A stretch of 64,000 bases of DNA from Macrolepiota albuminosa (GCA_027475525.1 JAMWFC010000044.1:1427340-1491339), one strand, 5' to 3'. Positions 41,637-54,294 are shown, counted from the first letter of the stretch. The notes: generated by a model not told the origin, from the sequence alone. Program-made: numbers and translations.

Positions 41637-44240
41637 ATGAAGAAGCATCCATTGTTGTCTGAGGAGCAGCCTGAGGCAAAATGCCTCAGAGTGCATGATG
41701 TAGTACCAGAGGTTGGGTCATGGGAGGCAGGCAGGTCAGAGGTGCGACAGGCACCTATGAGGCAGATGGAAGCCAGAGAACTCATGCTGATGCTATCTGA
41801 GCTGCATGACAAGCTTGTGGAGGTTGACGCCCATTTATGAGGTTTGTCCTCATCAACACATGTGCCCTCCCTGCAGTCAGGGACAAAGCAGCAGGACAAG
41901 GTGTCTCTGTCAGCTGTTGAGTTTGGAGCAGATGTGCTGTAAGGAACAGACAGAGCAGTGATGCAGTTTGGGGCAGTGGTGCAGTTTGAAGCACTACTGA
42001 ATGTGTATGCATCTGCAGTCCTGAGTGTCACAACCCCCCCCCTCCAGATCCACCCCCGGAACACCATCCAGGACCCTCCCTCCAACCCCACAGGACGTGC
42101 CCCGCCATCACAACTACCGACACCGCCATTACGCGCATCAAAGACCGCCATCAGCCAGCTTCCCTGGGAATCCTGCATCACGGACCCTGGGATTAACTGC
42201 CATCAACAATTGGATCACGCAATCTGCTTCTGGCCATCATGCATCACGCATCACAGCTCCCTCCATGCCAATTGATCGCGTGCCCCACACACGTGATCCA
42301 AAGTATACAGTCCCTGCCCGCTACTCAATGCCTCCCGGAGCCCATCCCAGACACCCTGGAACCCCAGAACCCTGAGACCCAGCCCTGTAGTACTTATAGC
42401 GTAGTTCCCCGTTGTATTCACTAGTCTTGATATTAACTTGAATTGTTGCGTGCCCCCTGCTTGACTGGTATGCACTGACTGGCATGCTTGAATAATCATG
42501 TGCTCTAAGTTTGGTACGCACTTTGCGACTTATAATTTGTTAACCCGGTCTCGTTTTAGAACCCCAGTTCACGACTCGACCCCCACCCAACCCTCAGCTA
42601 CCCGAAAACCAAAACCCCCAGATCAAATCCCCTCTCCTGGGATTACCCCTATCTACGTCTTGAACCCTGGAGTCCTAGCCCTGGAGTTCCAGACACCCGA
42701 GTATCCGTAGATCAAGTCCGCCTCGTAAGGGCGTTGCTTTCTGGGAAAGCCCCTGACTCAGCGGAACCTGACACTGAGAGGGGATCCAAGAATGGATGAC
42801 AAAGCAGAGAGACAGTTCCCAACATTAGCCGTGCTCAGTCTGGATGGACTGAGCAATGAAAGTGATTATGAGGAGTCATCCAACAAGACTCCCTCTGAAG
42901 GAGAGACTCCTGCTAAATGCTGAGTGTGTTTAAAGAAGAAATGCAAGAGGGAAGCTTGCAGGAAGCATGAGTCTGCCCAGCAGACAAAAGTTGATAAAGA
43001 CTAGGACAAGCAGGCTACAGGCTATATCCCAGATGGCCTGGGTGTGTTTATCAATAAGATGACTGTTGAGCAATCAAATTGGTTCTATGGCAGGGCACTA
43101 GACTGTCATTTTTACTACTTCCAGCTCACAAACACTGTGTTCATGAGCGATGAGGCCTTAGTGGCAAAGACGTTTGAGGAGGAGAAGGGAGAGAGGTATA
43201 TGCATACCTTGAAAGAGATTGACTGAGTGGTGCTGAGGGGATTCCCGATGAATTCCCAGCAGTTGTGAAAGCTCTATAAGCTTTCCCAGAACAAGTTCAA
43301 GTCAATGTCATTGCGCACTGAAGCTTACTACCTGCTGCACAAATTTCAGTGCATCAGTATCAATTACTACACCTCTCTGTGAGATAGGACAATGGCTCTG
43401 GTGTGTGCACCAGAGTACAAGCACATTTCACCTCCCCTGGACCTTTCATCCCACCACATGAACATAGTGGTGATGCTGATTCTGGAAGGGTATTTGCATT
43501 GGAAAGACCAAGCAGGAAGACTGTTTTTCATGCTGACCGGGTTTGATAATGAAGGTGTACATTTCACCTTCAACCTTAACAAGCTGACACAGAATGTGCT
43601 CTACTTCTGTCAACCAGGAATGATAAACTCAGTGTACAAAATTGCAGTGGATCATGCCTATCGCATCCACTGGCATACACTGATGGGGCATGCCCTCACT
43701 CAGGGTCTGTCCCCTGCAGGTAGAGCCTGGGGACAGTTTGCAAGGCTGCTAGCCTTGATCCTCGCCCATCCGATTACAATATAGCAAATCCCAGTAAACC
43801 GTTTGTACCAATAAGATGGACTAATGTCCAGCTCCGGGCTCCACATTTTGATGCAGCCATGGCCATCAATATTACCAATGCCAACATGTTGTGCACCATG
43901 CTAGTCAACAGCATTTCTATCGAATGGGTAGACCATGTCTATACCTTCAGTATGGTCTACCTCAAGAACCACACTTCCTGGCAGCTAATGCGTCAATTGA
44001 CCAATTGTGCAAGGTCAATGATGAATGTCATCGTTGACTAGATCTTTATAAAGAGCCACTGGCCATCCAGCTTTGGGATGACTGGCAGGTGCCTACTGAG
44101 GATGATATGATTTGCCTCCATGCACTGCTAGCCCATGAGTTTGCTCAAGGTCATGAGTACCTTGAGAGTGGATTATACTATCTAGTGGAGATGAACTCCA
44201 ACCATTGAGACTTATGGCAATGCTGGTCTCGACACAGGCC
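41637..44240 (+). pseudogene. Degenerate gene of unknown family, split by a solo LTR-A
   Basis: Plus-strand coding-like pieces: 41637-42025 (MKKHPLLSEEQPEAKCLRV..., MEARELMLMLSELHDKLVEVDAHL) and, after LTR-A, 42779-43800 and 43859-44041. Removing LTR-A and one CTGAG joins ALLNVYASAVL to RGDPRMDDKAERQFPTLAVLSLDGL in frame. Further on is a cysteine-rich KCKREACRKH stretch, then VFINKMTVEQSNWFYGRALDCHFYYF and LDLSSHHMNIVVMLILEGYLHWKDQAGRLFF. Stops (TGA, TAG) recur. No pol-like motif. I do not recognise the family. Its 3' end runs towards a polypurine tract and LTR at 44588, so it could be the gag-like gene of a non-autonomous LTR element. Confidence 0.45.
42026..42773 (+). repeat. LTR-A solo LTR, TSD CTGAG
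   Basis: 748 bp, TGTCACAACCCCC...AACCTGACA, flanked by CTGAG at 42021-42025 and 42774-42778. Many CpG sites are kept, so it is a comparatively recent insertion. Confidence 0.93.
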
Positions 44241-44587
44241 ATATTTCCCCTCTCCATCTCATTTGGCTACTCCAGTTCAGACTCCATCAGCCTCAACATC
44301 ATCAGAGCCCGTTGCCTCGTTATCATTGATTAATGTTAATAACAAGATGAGAATCAATCTGGCCAGTGAGTTGGCGCATCCACTGTCTGCATAATATGTC
44401 ACAGGCAGCTCATCTTTTCTCAATTCATACTGTTGGTTAACGTTGGGCATTGTATCTTTTGACAAATAAAAATGGACATTTTTAAGCTGTGGAGGACATG
44501 AGTGCCTCCACATTGGACTATATACTGCTGCCTTGGTTACTTGTCCCTCCATACATGGAGACTGCTTACCAGTCTCAAAGGGGGGCA
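44241..44587 (+). other. Linker with polypurine tract before an LTR
   Basis: No clear coding. It ends CTCAAAGGGGGGCA directly before TGTAACA at 44588, the arrangement of a polypurine tract and 3' LTR. Confidence 0.5.
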
Positions 44588-44911
44588 TGTAACATATTGT
44601 ATTATATTGTTTACTTAATTAATATACAATTATATTAATTACTTATTATTATGCTATACATACTGTCTGGCTGCCTTACATAAGGCAGCCAATTTTACTG
44701 TTATACATAGTACTAAAATCACATACTGATCTGCATCTGCCATGTGACCATAAAGCTAAGCTTTTACTTGACAATGTTTCAATAGTATTCTACCTATAAA
44801 TTCATACTGAGGCTTCTTTGATTACTTTTATATTGAAGCTGTCCAGTAGAATTACAAAGATGTATGTTGGGCTATCTAGCACAAGACATTTGCTCAACTT
44901 ACATTGTAACA
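44588..44911 (+). repeat. LTR-like sequence TGTAACA...TGTAACA
   Basis: 324 bp, starts TGTAACATATTG and ends ACATTGTAACA, preceded by the polypurine tract. Contains an internal palindrome CTGCCTTACATAAGGCAG (44683-44700). A diverged relative is at about 56600-56900. No 5' partner LTR is in the window. Confidence 0.6.
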
Positions 44912-47174
44912 AGGATTTTATGAGTTTTTCATGTCTATTTAATTTTTAAAGACCCTTTTTTCTATTACCATATATCTCACCTTTCTACTATAGTGCTAGC
45001 TATAGTAGTGGAGGCAGCTTTGACAAATAGAACTGTCTCAGCAGTAGGTAGTTTAGAGACTGCAGCATTAGCTGCAGTGTTACATGATGCTGTCTTGCTG
45101 GGTAAATTGAAATGACTCCTTTCATAGCTAATTTACTATATAAAGTGGGAGAATCTAGAGATACTAAAGATACCTTTTGTGAGATGATGCCTATTGCAAG
45201 TGCAGACTCATCAGAGAAGCTTGAATAATAAGACTTTTTGTCTGATTTAGATATTATCAAAGACTCATCAGATTTCTTAAAAGATGAAATAGTCATTACC
45301 ATCAATAGTAGTGCCCTTATAATATGTATATCTATTTATTAGTATGACATAGAAAATCAACAGTTGATTTTTGTTTTTCAGTGATAAAAGAACAAAAGAC
45401 AAAATCAACTACACACTTCACTAATACTTGAAGAGCAGTGCAAAAAGACAACTATGCTGACTAAGAGACAAAAAATGATCTCAAAGATAAAAAAACAACT
45501 CTGGGATATATAAAAAGAATTAAAGTGCTTGCTGTTTTATACTATAAGTATAAGCAGAGTTTATACAATTTTGCTTTTAAATATATTAGAGGCAACCTGG
45601 CTACTATATTACTTAGACAGGCAGTTGTCTACAATGAACTTAATTGCATATAAAGTCAAGGCATTTATAAAAACAATCTTTGAAAGCTATGGCTCACTCA
45701 CACAGCTAGCAGAGGAAGTGTCAGATATTGCTAACTTAGAGGCCTTCTAAGTAAAGCAACACCTTTACAAAGTGGACTTGATCTATATATACTCAGAGTA
45801 TCTAGACCTCTGGGCCATGCTTCAGAGTTCAAGATGCAAAAAAGAACAAGTCTGGAGTCAAAAAACTTTGTCTAATGGTGGGATAGGCTACCTGCTAGAT
45901 CATGAATAAAGTCAATTAAGTTGCTTGTGAGTTTGTCAAACCAAGATGAACCAGAAGACCAACAGTCAGTTTATTGTTGAGTATCTGGTGACAATGATCA
46001 AAGGCAATGCTGAGATTATAGACTATGTCAGAGAGTAACAGAAAAGCCAAACCACTAGACAAGAGTTAAAAGCAAGTCTGTAACAAAGAAGCAGAAGACC
46101 CAGAAGCCAAAAGTACCTAGAAATGCTGCTGAAGACAGTGAGCACATATCAGATTAGACATCAATTAAACTAAAACAGTGCCAAACAGACAAAATGCTGA
46201 AGCCAGACTAAGAAATGACAAGACAAGAGTAACAAGGCACATAAATCAAGCTCAGCTCAAGACCAGAAATTATAGAGACTAGAAAACCTATCTATTTGTA
46301 TGGTTTCCTTTTCTTTTATACATATTGTACATGTTCTTGGGATTGACAATCTACTCTAAAATCTCTCAACATTGTTGATTCTTTCCAGATTTTATTTTTA
46401 ACTATTAATTAATCTCATAATTCTAAAACTCTATTTCTCTCCTTGTTTTATTTATACCACTGATTTTCTAATCCAGCTTTTCTATTTCCCATAATAAACC
46501 TATCCAGATGTTACTTTACTAATTCACTTGTACCTATTATTTCCATAGTAGAATCCAGTTCATTTGTCAAACATCTCTTACAATCCAATTCTATCAGCAA
46601 CCTCCTTCTCTCTACTACAACAAGGTTGAAGAGAACCAGGAAATAAAAGAGTTAAAGTCAAGTCAAGAATTGAAGGTTCCAAGATGAGACCAGAGTTAAT
46701 AAACTTAGAGTTGCAAAGCGCATATCAGTCTCAGAATATGCATGCCAGTCAGAGCATGATGCATACTAGTCAAATTAGAGGGCACACAAGCAATAATTTG
46801 GTAATATCAAGACTAAAGTAATATAAGAGGATGATGATGATAATTTCTTCTATATATATGCTGGGGCTGTGCTCTATATTGGGTTCTACTGCTATTTAAA
46901 GCTCTATATAGTTTCACTATTTTACTATACTCCCTAATTTATGTATGTGACTGCCACTTCCTGCCCAGACTTAGGAAGCTCTATATAGTTTCACTATTTT
47001 ACTATACTCCCTAATTTATGTATGTGACTGCCACTTCCTGCCCAGACTTAGGATGTTGGACCATATTATGCCTTGGTCAGTGCCATTACTGTAAATTAAA
47101 GATTAGTGTGATGATATGTTTCATTTTTCCCTCCACCTCTTTTTCCTCCTTTTTTTTTCTGCCTGGCTTAGTAA
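44912..47174. repeat. Mixed remnants of LTR-B and LTR-A (minus) in A+T-rich sequence
   Basis: 45655-45725 is a piece of LTR-B in reverse (GCTATGGCTCACTCACACAGCTAGCAGAGG). 45755-45850 and 46620-46835 are two pieces of one LTR-A in reverse (AAAGCAACACC...GTGGACTTGATCTA; CATGCCAGTCAGAGCATG), separated by ~770 bp of unidentified sequence. The rest has no recognisable coding sequence. Confidence 0.5.
46899..47053. repeat. 77-bp tandem duplication (6 of 7)
   Basis: Period exactly 77; 46899-46976 equals 46976-47053. It lies in noncoding A+T-rich sequence. Confidence 0.9.
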
Positions 47175-47908
47175 TGTCATGAACCCTCCTACTCAGAACT
47201 ATCCTGGGACACTCCTGGAACCCTATCTGGGACTTCCCTGCCAACCCCATGACACAACCCCTGCCATCACACGCATCAGACCCTGCCATCATGCTGCACC
47301 CCCTGACAGCCCTGCATCACAGGCCCTGAGACAACCCACTGGCATGATGATCACATCAACTACCCTGGCTATTGCGCATCACAGCCATCTCTCCACACCA
47401 ATTGATCATGTGCTCCACATGCACAATCTTTAGTATACAATTTCCCCTCCTTCTTCTGCAGCCTATTCACTCCCAGAACTCCTCAGGAACCCAGAGTGGC
47501 CTCTGCCAGTCCTTAAATAGTAGTTACCCACTTGTAGTAGACTAGTCTTGATATTACATTGATTGTTTGCATGCCTCTTTGATTGACTAGTACACATTGA
47601 CTAGCATGCTTTGACTGGCATGCTCAACTTATCCACGTGCTCTTGAGATTAATACACACTTTGTGACCTAAAGTTTATTAACCCTGGTCTTGTCTTAGAA
47701 CCCCTGGTTCTTGACTTGACCTTAACCCCTTCATCCTTTTGACTTCATCTGATCCCCAGACTAAGTCCTTTATCCTGGAAATCCCCTGTTCACGTCTTGA
47801 AACCTGGAGCACAGTCCAGAGTTCCAGACACCTGAGTACATGTAGATCACGTCCACCTTGTAAAGAGGTTGCTTTCCTGGAAAGCCCCTGACTCAGCAGA
47901 ACCTGACA
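47175..47908 (+). repeat. LTR-A solo LTR, TSD AGTAA/GGTAA
   Basis: 734 bp, TGTCATGAACCC...AACCTGACA. Flanks AGTAA (47170-47174) and GGTAA (47909-47913) differ by one transition. Decayed more than the 42-kb copy. Confidence 0.85.
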
Positions 47909-48685
47909 GGTAATACTCATGTCATCAGTGAAGGAAAGCTATTGACCTGTGCAGTTGATGTACTGAAATAAGGCTTTGACTGATTCAGCATTGCTCAGGA
48001 GCTTGCTCAAGGCTCCTGTACCTAGATCCACTGCTTTGGCTAGCTCACAGCATTTTCTCTCAAATGTGCTGCAGTGAAGCAGGTAATGCTCAACCATTTT
48101 GTCTTCCTAGTAGCATGCTGGACATGTTAGTGTCATGGCTTCCTTGAAGCAGTACAAGTACTGGCATAGTGGGCAGTGGCTTGTGCATAGCTGTAGTAGG
48201 ATTAATGCATGTCTGCATAATATGTTGGCTAAGATGTGGATGATGAATGTTATGTGTGGTGTGCTAGGGTTGACTGTCTGCAGCTTTGCATATCTCAGTG
48301 ATGTGCATATCTTCTCTTCTGTGACCTTTCTTCATCATTGTTTGTAGATGGCTAGCACTGTGGCCCTCAATGTCTTTAGAGGCTTCCTGAGGAAGAGGAT
48401 GCCTTTAAACTCTGTGTCTTTGCCCTCTGCCATGTGTTTTGCTTCTTTGTCTGCTTGTTTGTTGCCTGGTATGCCCATATGTCCAGGAGTTCAGTATATC
48501 AATATGTCCATGCTTAGATCTATCTTCTTGACCTTCTAGATTCTCTCCAACATCTTGATATACCTTGCTATTCCCCCTCAGGCCTGCTTTATTATCCATC
48601 TCCAACGTTGTGGTCCTGATTGTTCTTTGGCTCCTTACTTCTCTGCACAGCAGCTCAAAACCCAGCACCTGCCCCACACACTCTC
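47909..48685 (-). pseudogene. LINE-2 fragment: RNase H domain (minus)
   Basis: Minus strand: GFELL ... TTTLEMDNKAGLRGNSKVYQDVGENLEGQEDRS and, in a nearby frame, ISWTPGHTGIPGNKQADKEAKHMAEGK, the W-x-P-G-H-x-G-x-x-G-N-x-x-A-D signature of LINE-encoded RNase H. Several frameshifts. It is cut on the right by LTR-B at 48686 and on the left by LTR-A. Confidence 0.6.
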
Positions 48686-49076
48686 TGTCAGAGGACTCCT
48701 CATTTCTTTCTTCTTTCACTTCTTATCTCTTTACTCTCCTTTCATTCATTCTCTTATTTCTTCTATCATTCTCTTATTTTACTATTTCTATTCTTTTTGT
48801 TGGAAACTGAACTAGTGGGACCTAAGTAAACACAGATACCGTAAGTATCTAATCTAAGGTACAGTTAGTTCGTGTCGTAGTGTCCATGTGGTAAGTTTGA
48901 CTCACCCTCAGTCTGTGTAGCAATGACTGAGGGTGCTATTCGTACTGTAGTGTGTCTATATACATCTAAGTCTGCTTTGTCTGCATAGGTGTGATTAGTG
49001 TGATATGATGTAAGGGTCAATGTCTTTGTGCCATGCGCTTACGGTGCTGTGGCCATAGCAGCCCTGGATCTCAACA

Positions 49077-50124
49077 CTCCTCCTCACCGTGAGCGTGCTC
49101 CTCGTGCAGAATCCACCCTCTACTGCAGCCCCATCATTGATTGCAGCCTCGTAAAGCTTGGAGTTGGCAAAGCCTTTGTAAAGATGTCCGCAATGTTGTT
49201 CTTGGTGCTGATGTATCTGAGATTAATTTCGTTAGACGCGACGTGCTCCTGGAGGAAGTGGTATTTTATATCGACATATTTGACTCGGGCATGAAGCATG
49301 GGGTCCTCAGAAAGATTGATCGCCAAATTGTTGTCACATAATAGTGTGGTCGCCCCTTCTTTAGAGTAACCCAATACTTTCATCAGCATACATAACCAAA
49401 TACATTCTTGCGCTGCCTCGAACGCTGCCATATATTCTGCTTTGCAAGATGAGGCCGCAACTGTCTTCTGTTTTCGTGTTGACCATGATACTAGGCCGGA
49501 ACCCAGGGACCACGCATAACCCCCCACACTCTGCCGAGTGTCTAAGCAGTTTGCCCAATCTGAGTCAGTAAAGCCCACAAGGTTGATGTCTGTCTCCCCA
49601 CCTAAGCATAGTTGTAGGTTGCGCATCCCTTTTAGGTACCGTAAGACTCGTATTGCTGCATTCCAATGAGTATATGAGTATGAGTCAAAGAATTGGGTTA
49701 GCTGTTGTACTGAATATTGTATGTCTGGCCTCATAGAGATTGCGAGCCAGAGGAGGCCCCCAACCAACTGACAATATGGAATCTGAGCAATCTTCTTGCA
49801 CTCCTCCCTAGTCATAGTTGACCTATCAGCGCGACATAGCTTTAGGCCAGGTTCCATGGGCACAGCTAAGGGATTGGCATCAGTTTGACCAAACTGTGAT
49901 ATCATCCTGTCAATGAGAGGTGTCTGGGAGATGTATACCCGTCTGTTCTCTCGATCCCAGTCTACACCTATTCCCACGATGTGTTTGGGCGTATCCAAAT
50001 CAGATATTGTCCAATACTGTCGCAGTTGATCTTTAAAAGCATCATTTGCTGCCTTTGAGCTTGCAATCAACAAGAAATTGTTGACATGTATTCCCGCAAT
50101 TACTACCCCCTTGGCAGTTCTTCA
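49077..50124 (-). pseudogene. Copia C end of RT and RNase H
   Basis: Same frame as the upstream pieces after TGA 50122-50124. It starts at the RT active-site box, which reads H-V-N-N (50077-50088) in place of Y-V-D-D: both aspartates are Asn. Then FLLIASSKAANDAFKDQL, YCQLVGGLLWLAISMRPDIQYSV, VLRYLKGMRNLQLCLGG, and RNase H GFTDSDWANCLDTRQSVGGYAW ... KQKTVAASSCKAEYMAAFEAAQECIWL ... HARVKYVDIKYHFLQEHV ... NIADIFTKALPT. RNase H acidic residues look intact, but the RT is dead. Confidence 0.88.
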
Positions 50125-50667
50125 ATGATATATGCAAGCCTCACATTCCAGTTGAGCAAATCCCAGCTTCTTCATGATATCATCCAGCGTCTTGTTCCAT
50201 ATCTGACCAGCCTGCTTCATCCCATAGATCACCTTCTTCAGTCTGCACACCCACCCCTCCTTACCAGGTTCCTCAAATCCTTTGAGCTGCTCCATGTATA
50301 TACGCTCCTCCTCTGGTAATACCCCGTTCAAGAATGCCATCTTGATGTCAACCTGTATTGCATCCAAGTCCAGTTTTGCGGCCAGGTGGAGCAGTATCCT
50401 CCAGGATTCTGCACGTGCTGTTGGAAAGGTCGTCTTCTCATAGTCCCTTCCTTGAACCATGGAAAAGCCTTGCGGGACATGACGTGTTTTTAGTTGGGTT
50501 ATTTCACCTTGTTCATCTCGCTTGACTGAGAAAACAGGTTGACCCTTGAATATCTTCTTTCCAATCGGAACCTTCTCGTGTGGGACCAATTTCCAGACTC
50601 CCATCTTTTCCAGTGAATTCAATTCATCTCTGTATGACTCTTCCCACCTCGGCTAGTCAGCTGATTG
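50125..50667 (-). pseudogene. Copia C reverse transcriptase N-terminal half
   Basis: WEESYRDELNSLEKMGVWKLV ... KTRHVPQGFSMVQGRDYEKTTFPTA ... LDLDAIQVDIKMAFLNGVLPEEERIYMEQLKGFEEPG ... VCRLKKVIYGMKQAGQIWNKTLDDI is a typical copia RT, with motif A Q-V-D-I-K-M-A-F-L-N-G intact. It is in frame with integrase upstream and RNase H downstream; separated from them only by stops at 50668-50670, ~50653 and 50122-50124. Confidence 0.88.
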
Positions 50668-52257
50668 TCATGCCTCATCCAATGTTTTCGGAGCGTCGGG
50701 ATCCATGTCTGTATCTGAATTGATGTGGGTGTCCCTGATCATTTCAAGTATGGCCAGGACATGATCCACTTTGTCAGGACTCACATTGACATCACCTTCA
50801 CTTGGCACCGTCCGTTGCAACTCCTTGATCATTCTCCTCCTGTCTGCCCTTGTCTTCTTGACCTGTTCTCCTGCATCCCTTGACTCTTTTACAGCCCTTT
50901 CCAGGCATGTTTCAGGTTGATTGTCTTGGATAGCCTTTTCTGTAGGAATTCGAGTGCGGTTGGATCTACAAGGTTGTTGCTGCTGTAAGTCTGACACTAT
51001 TGGCTGAGGAGGGATCGTTGCATGTGGGATGTCGGTGTCGTTATGCTCAGTTTCCAGGGGTTGATCCTTGTCCTCAATTATAGGACCTGGCATGTGGACA
51101 CATTCATTGTCGTCATTGGTCTGAACTGGTTGCAAGGTGGACTGCCGTTCTATCAATTTGATGGTAGGAATACCCGTGCCTGACTCATTCCGGGGGTTGG
51201 TAATTGCGGGGGTTGGGTGGTCATTGTGACTTTCTATAAACTTGACATGGTATGAGCTATAGATCTTCCCTGTCAATCTTTCGTAGCATCTGTAGGCCTT
51301 TGAATTTGCTTCATATCCCACCAGAACACATTTGATTGATCGAACATAAATCTTTGAATTATGTTTGTGGAGGATTAGCACAAACACCCTACATCCAATT
51401 TCTCGGATATATGAGTAATCGGGCTTCTTACCATACCACAACTGGTCTGGTGTGACGTTTTCAACGGCTGAAGTCTTGGTTTTCCCATGGAGGTGCGTGG
51501 CTGTCAAATAGAACTCATCCCATAGATGTATTGGGCACTTTGCGGCTATTTGCATGGACCTGGCCTTGCCCATTAATGTGCAGTGCATTTGCTCCACCCA
51601 TCCAATATGTGCGGATGTGTATGGTGCGCCGACCTCCAGGATGATACCTTTTGACTTATACCAAGCCTTATGATTATCGCCATTGAATTCACTGTCTCTC
51701 CCAGTTTGTAATATTCCGAGCTTCTCTCCAGTCTCAGTTTCACGTGCAAGAATCCAGGCTTGTAACTCTGTGAACCTGTCATCTTTGGATTTTAACGGTA
51801 TAGACCAGGGTTTATTGGAGTAGTCGTTGACTATGTTCATGACATAATGGTTCCCAGTGCGTGATGCCACTGCCACTTTTCCAGTCAGGTCTACCCATAT
51901 TTTCCCAAGCCTCCTCGTTGCCCTATGCCCATCCCCCTCTTCCCTCACCTTTGGTACAGGCATCCTTGCCTGTTTACCAAGGATACAATGATCACATTTA
52001 GGTGGTTTCGAGGGGAAGTTTCGAGGCATACCTTTGACCATGCCATTCTGTGCCATCTGAATGATTGCCTGAAAGTTGGCATGCCCCAGCCTTCTATGCC
52101 AGGTTAAGATGTTGGGTGACGTGTGGACTGTGAGTGCTTGGTCAAAGTAGCAGTTGAGTGCATAGAGGTTTTTGTTGGGAAGTAAGGTCCCAGTTGCAAC
52201 AACGGTCTTGGTATGTGATTCGATTAACTTTGCACCGGTTTCATTAAAAATAGTCAC
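50668..52257 (-). pseudogene. Copia C pre-integrase and integrase
   Basis: Pre-integrase zinc region: LTWHRRLGHANFQAIIQMAQ ... KCDHCILGKQARMP (H..H..C..C). Integrase: first Asp in IWVDLTGKVAV; the second position reads L-Q-T-G-R-D-S-E-F where LxTDxxxEF is normal, so the catalytic Asp appears to be Gly; Glu in GWVEQMHCTLMGKARSM. Then GCRVFVLILHKHNSKIYVRSIKCVLVGYEANSKAYR, the usual copia C-terminal module, and a long acidic linker to RT. It is joined in frame to the protease upstream via TGA 52297-52299. Confidence 0.88.
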
Positions 52258-52296
52258 GATGCTCGCATGTTTTGCAAGTTGGCTGATTGATAAGAG

Positions 52297-53544
52297 TCAC
52301 ACCGTGGATTTTGGGACAAGAAGTACGTTGTTTAACTTGATTGTCGTTTCATTCTGGACTTGGAGGCAAATTTTTCCAATCCCTGTAGCCGCAATCGAGG
52401 ATCCTCCTACTCCACAGACTGGTTTCTCAGGGATTGTGTTCAGTGTTGTGAAATCGGAGGGGTCTGGCGTGATGTGGACAGTCGCTCTGGAATCAAGGTA
52501 GAATGGTGAGTGCTCTGTGGCTGTCGCTACTAGGGTTGTATCTTCAATCTGATTGTTGTTGGTATGCTGTCCCCAGTCAACACCAGTACCTGCCTCCTCC
52601 TCAAGGACAATCATGGCATCAAACTCTAGTTCTTCAAGGTCCTCGATTGAGGAGCCTGGGAGCACATCAGAGGCAAGACCTGCAAACTCAGTTTTCGCTG
52701 GTGTACCCGCCTTGTCCCCCTGAACCGCCATGTATGCTGCGATAACATCGGCATCACCCTCCATAGTAAAAGTGGTCCTGCCAGACAGGGTGATAGTGAC
52801 CTTCGAGCTGGATTTTTTCCGTTCCTTGTCCTTTGCCTTGAAGTGTGCCAAGCGCGCCATGCGGGACTCCTCAACAGTTTTCCCAGCCATACCACCGCCC
52901 TCGAGCACACACCAGGGCACCGTATGCCCCGTGTAGTTTGCACGTCCCCTAGATTTGCACCCCTTGCAAACTAGTTTTGCGTACTTTGATCCTTTAACTG
53001 CTGTCACGGCAGTCAGCATGACGTCCCCTGTCCCCGACCTATCAGTGTCAATCAAGGTCTGCTCAGCCTCGAGGAAGCGCCGGATTTCAGAAGAGCCATA
53101 CTCCGCCGTATCACCTGCATTTGTCAGGTCCCTGGAAATAATAGATTGAATGTGGGTGTAAGAATAATCAGACAGCATGGATAGGATTGCGATCGACTGG
53201 AGGAGCTCCTTCATCACGTCACCTGCGTCAAAGGCATGGTTGATCTTCTTGATTATCCCATCCGCAGTTTTTGTAAGAGACTCAGAGGGAGAACACTTTG
53301 TCGTGAGTGCGTTCTGTAGTAGACAAACCTGTTGAACTGGCACGGCCCCACTGTGTCTGTCCTTCAGATACGTCCACAGAGCCACCAGGTCCCATTGATC
53401 AGCGCACAACTTCTGCTCCGACAGGAATATAGTGCGCTTGATAAATGAGCAGGCCAGACAATTGTTGCCGGTCCATGCCTATCATGCACGCAGTGTGTAG
53501 GTGGGATGTGGGGCAGCAGGTGCGTCAAATATGTATTCCCAGAG
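52297..53544 (-). pseudogene. Copia C Gag C-terminal half and protease
   Basis: 53544-53480 completes the N-terminal part after the LTR-A insertion (LWEYIFDAPAAPHPTYTLRA then TGA); 53409-52297 is the main frame. Gag: DQWDLVALWTYLKDRH ... LTKTADGIIKKINHAFDAGDVMKELLQSI. Cysteine/histidine knuckle C-K-G-C-x10-H-x4-C (CKGCKSRGRANYTGHTVPWCV). The protease site reads FYLDSRATVHIT, where D-S-G-A is normal; Gly is Arg through a CpG transition at 52488. Ends LLVPKSTV at TGA 52297-52299 and continues in frame into pre-integrase. Confidence 0.85.
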
Positions 53545-54289
53545 TGTCACGACCCCTTCCCTCCAGGCCCACCCTGGGACACCCCCGGAACACCATCCGG
53601 GACCCTCCCTCCGACCCCACAAGACACACCCTGCCATCACGACCGCCGACACTGCCATCATGCGCATCAAGGACCGCCATCAGCTGCCACCAGCCCCGAT
53701 CAACGATTGGATCACACGACTCGTTCCCGGCCATCACGCATCACGCATCACGACTCCCCCTGCGTCAATTGATCGCGTGCCCCACACGCGCGATCCAGGT
53801 ATACAGTCCCTGCCCGCTACTCAATGACTCCCAGAACCCATCCCAGACACCCCGGAATCCCAAGACTCAGTCCCGTAGTACTTATAGTGTAGCTCCCTGT
53901 TGTATTCGCCAGTCTTGATATTACTATTACATACACTGTTACTTGCATTACTTGGATTGTTGCGTGCCCTCTATTTGACTGGTACGCATTGACTGGCACG
54001 CTTGACTGGCACGCTTGGATAATCGCGTGCTCTAAGACTGGTACGCACTTTGCGACTTTAACTTACTAACTTGGTCTCGTCTTAGAACCTCCGGTTCACG
54101 ACTCGACCCCCACCCGAACTCCCCAGTTACCCACCACCCAAAAACCCCTGGACTAAGTCCCCTCTCCCGGGATTTCTCTGTCCACGTCTTGAACCCCGGA
54201 GTTCCAGACACCCGAGTATCCATGGGTCAAGTCCGCATTGTAAGGGCGATTGCTTTCCCGGAAAGCCCCCGACTCAGTGGAACCTGACA
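53545..54289 (+). repeat. LTR-A solo LTR in copia C gag, TSD CAGAG
   Basis: 745 bp, TGTCACGACCCC...AACCTGACA, flanked by CAGAG (53540-53544 and 54290-54294). Removing it with one CAGAG joins LSMVQL to LWEYIF in frame. CpG-rich. Confidence 0.95.
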
Positions 54290-54294
54290 CAGAG

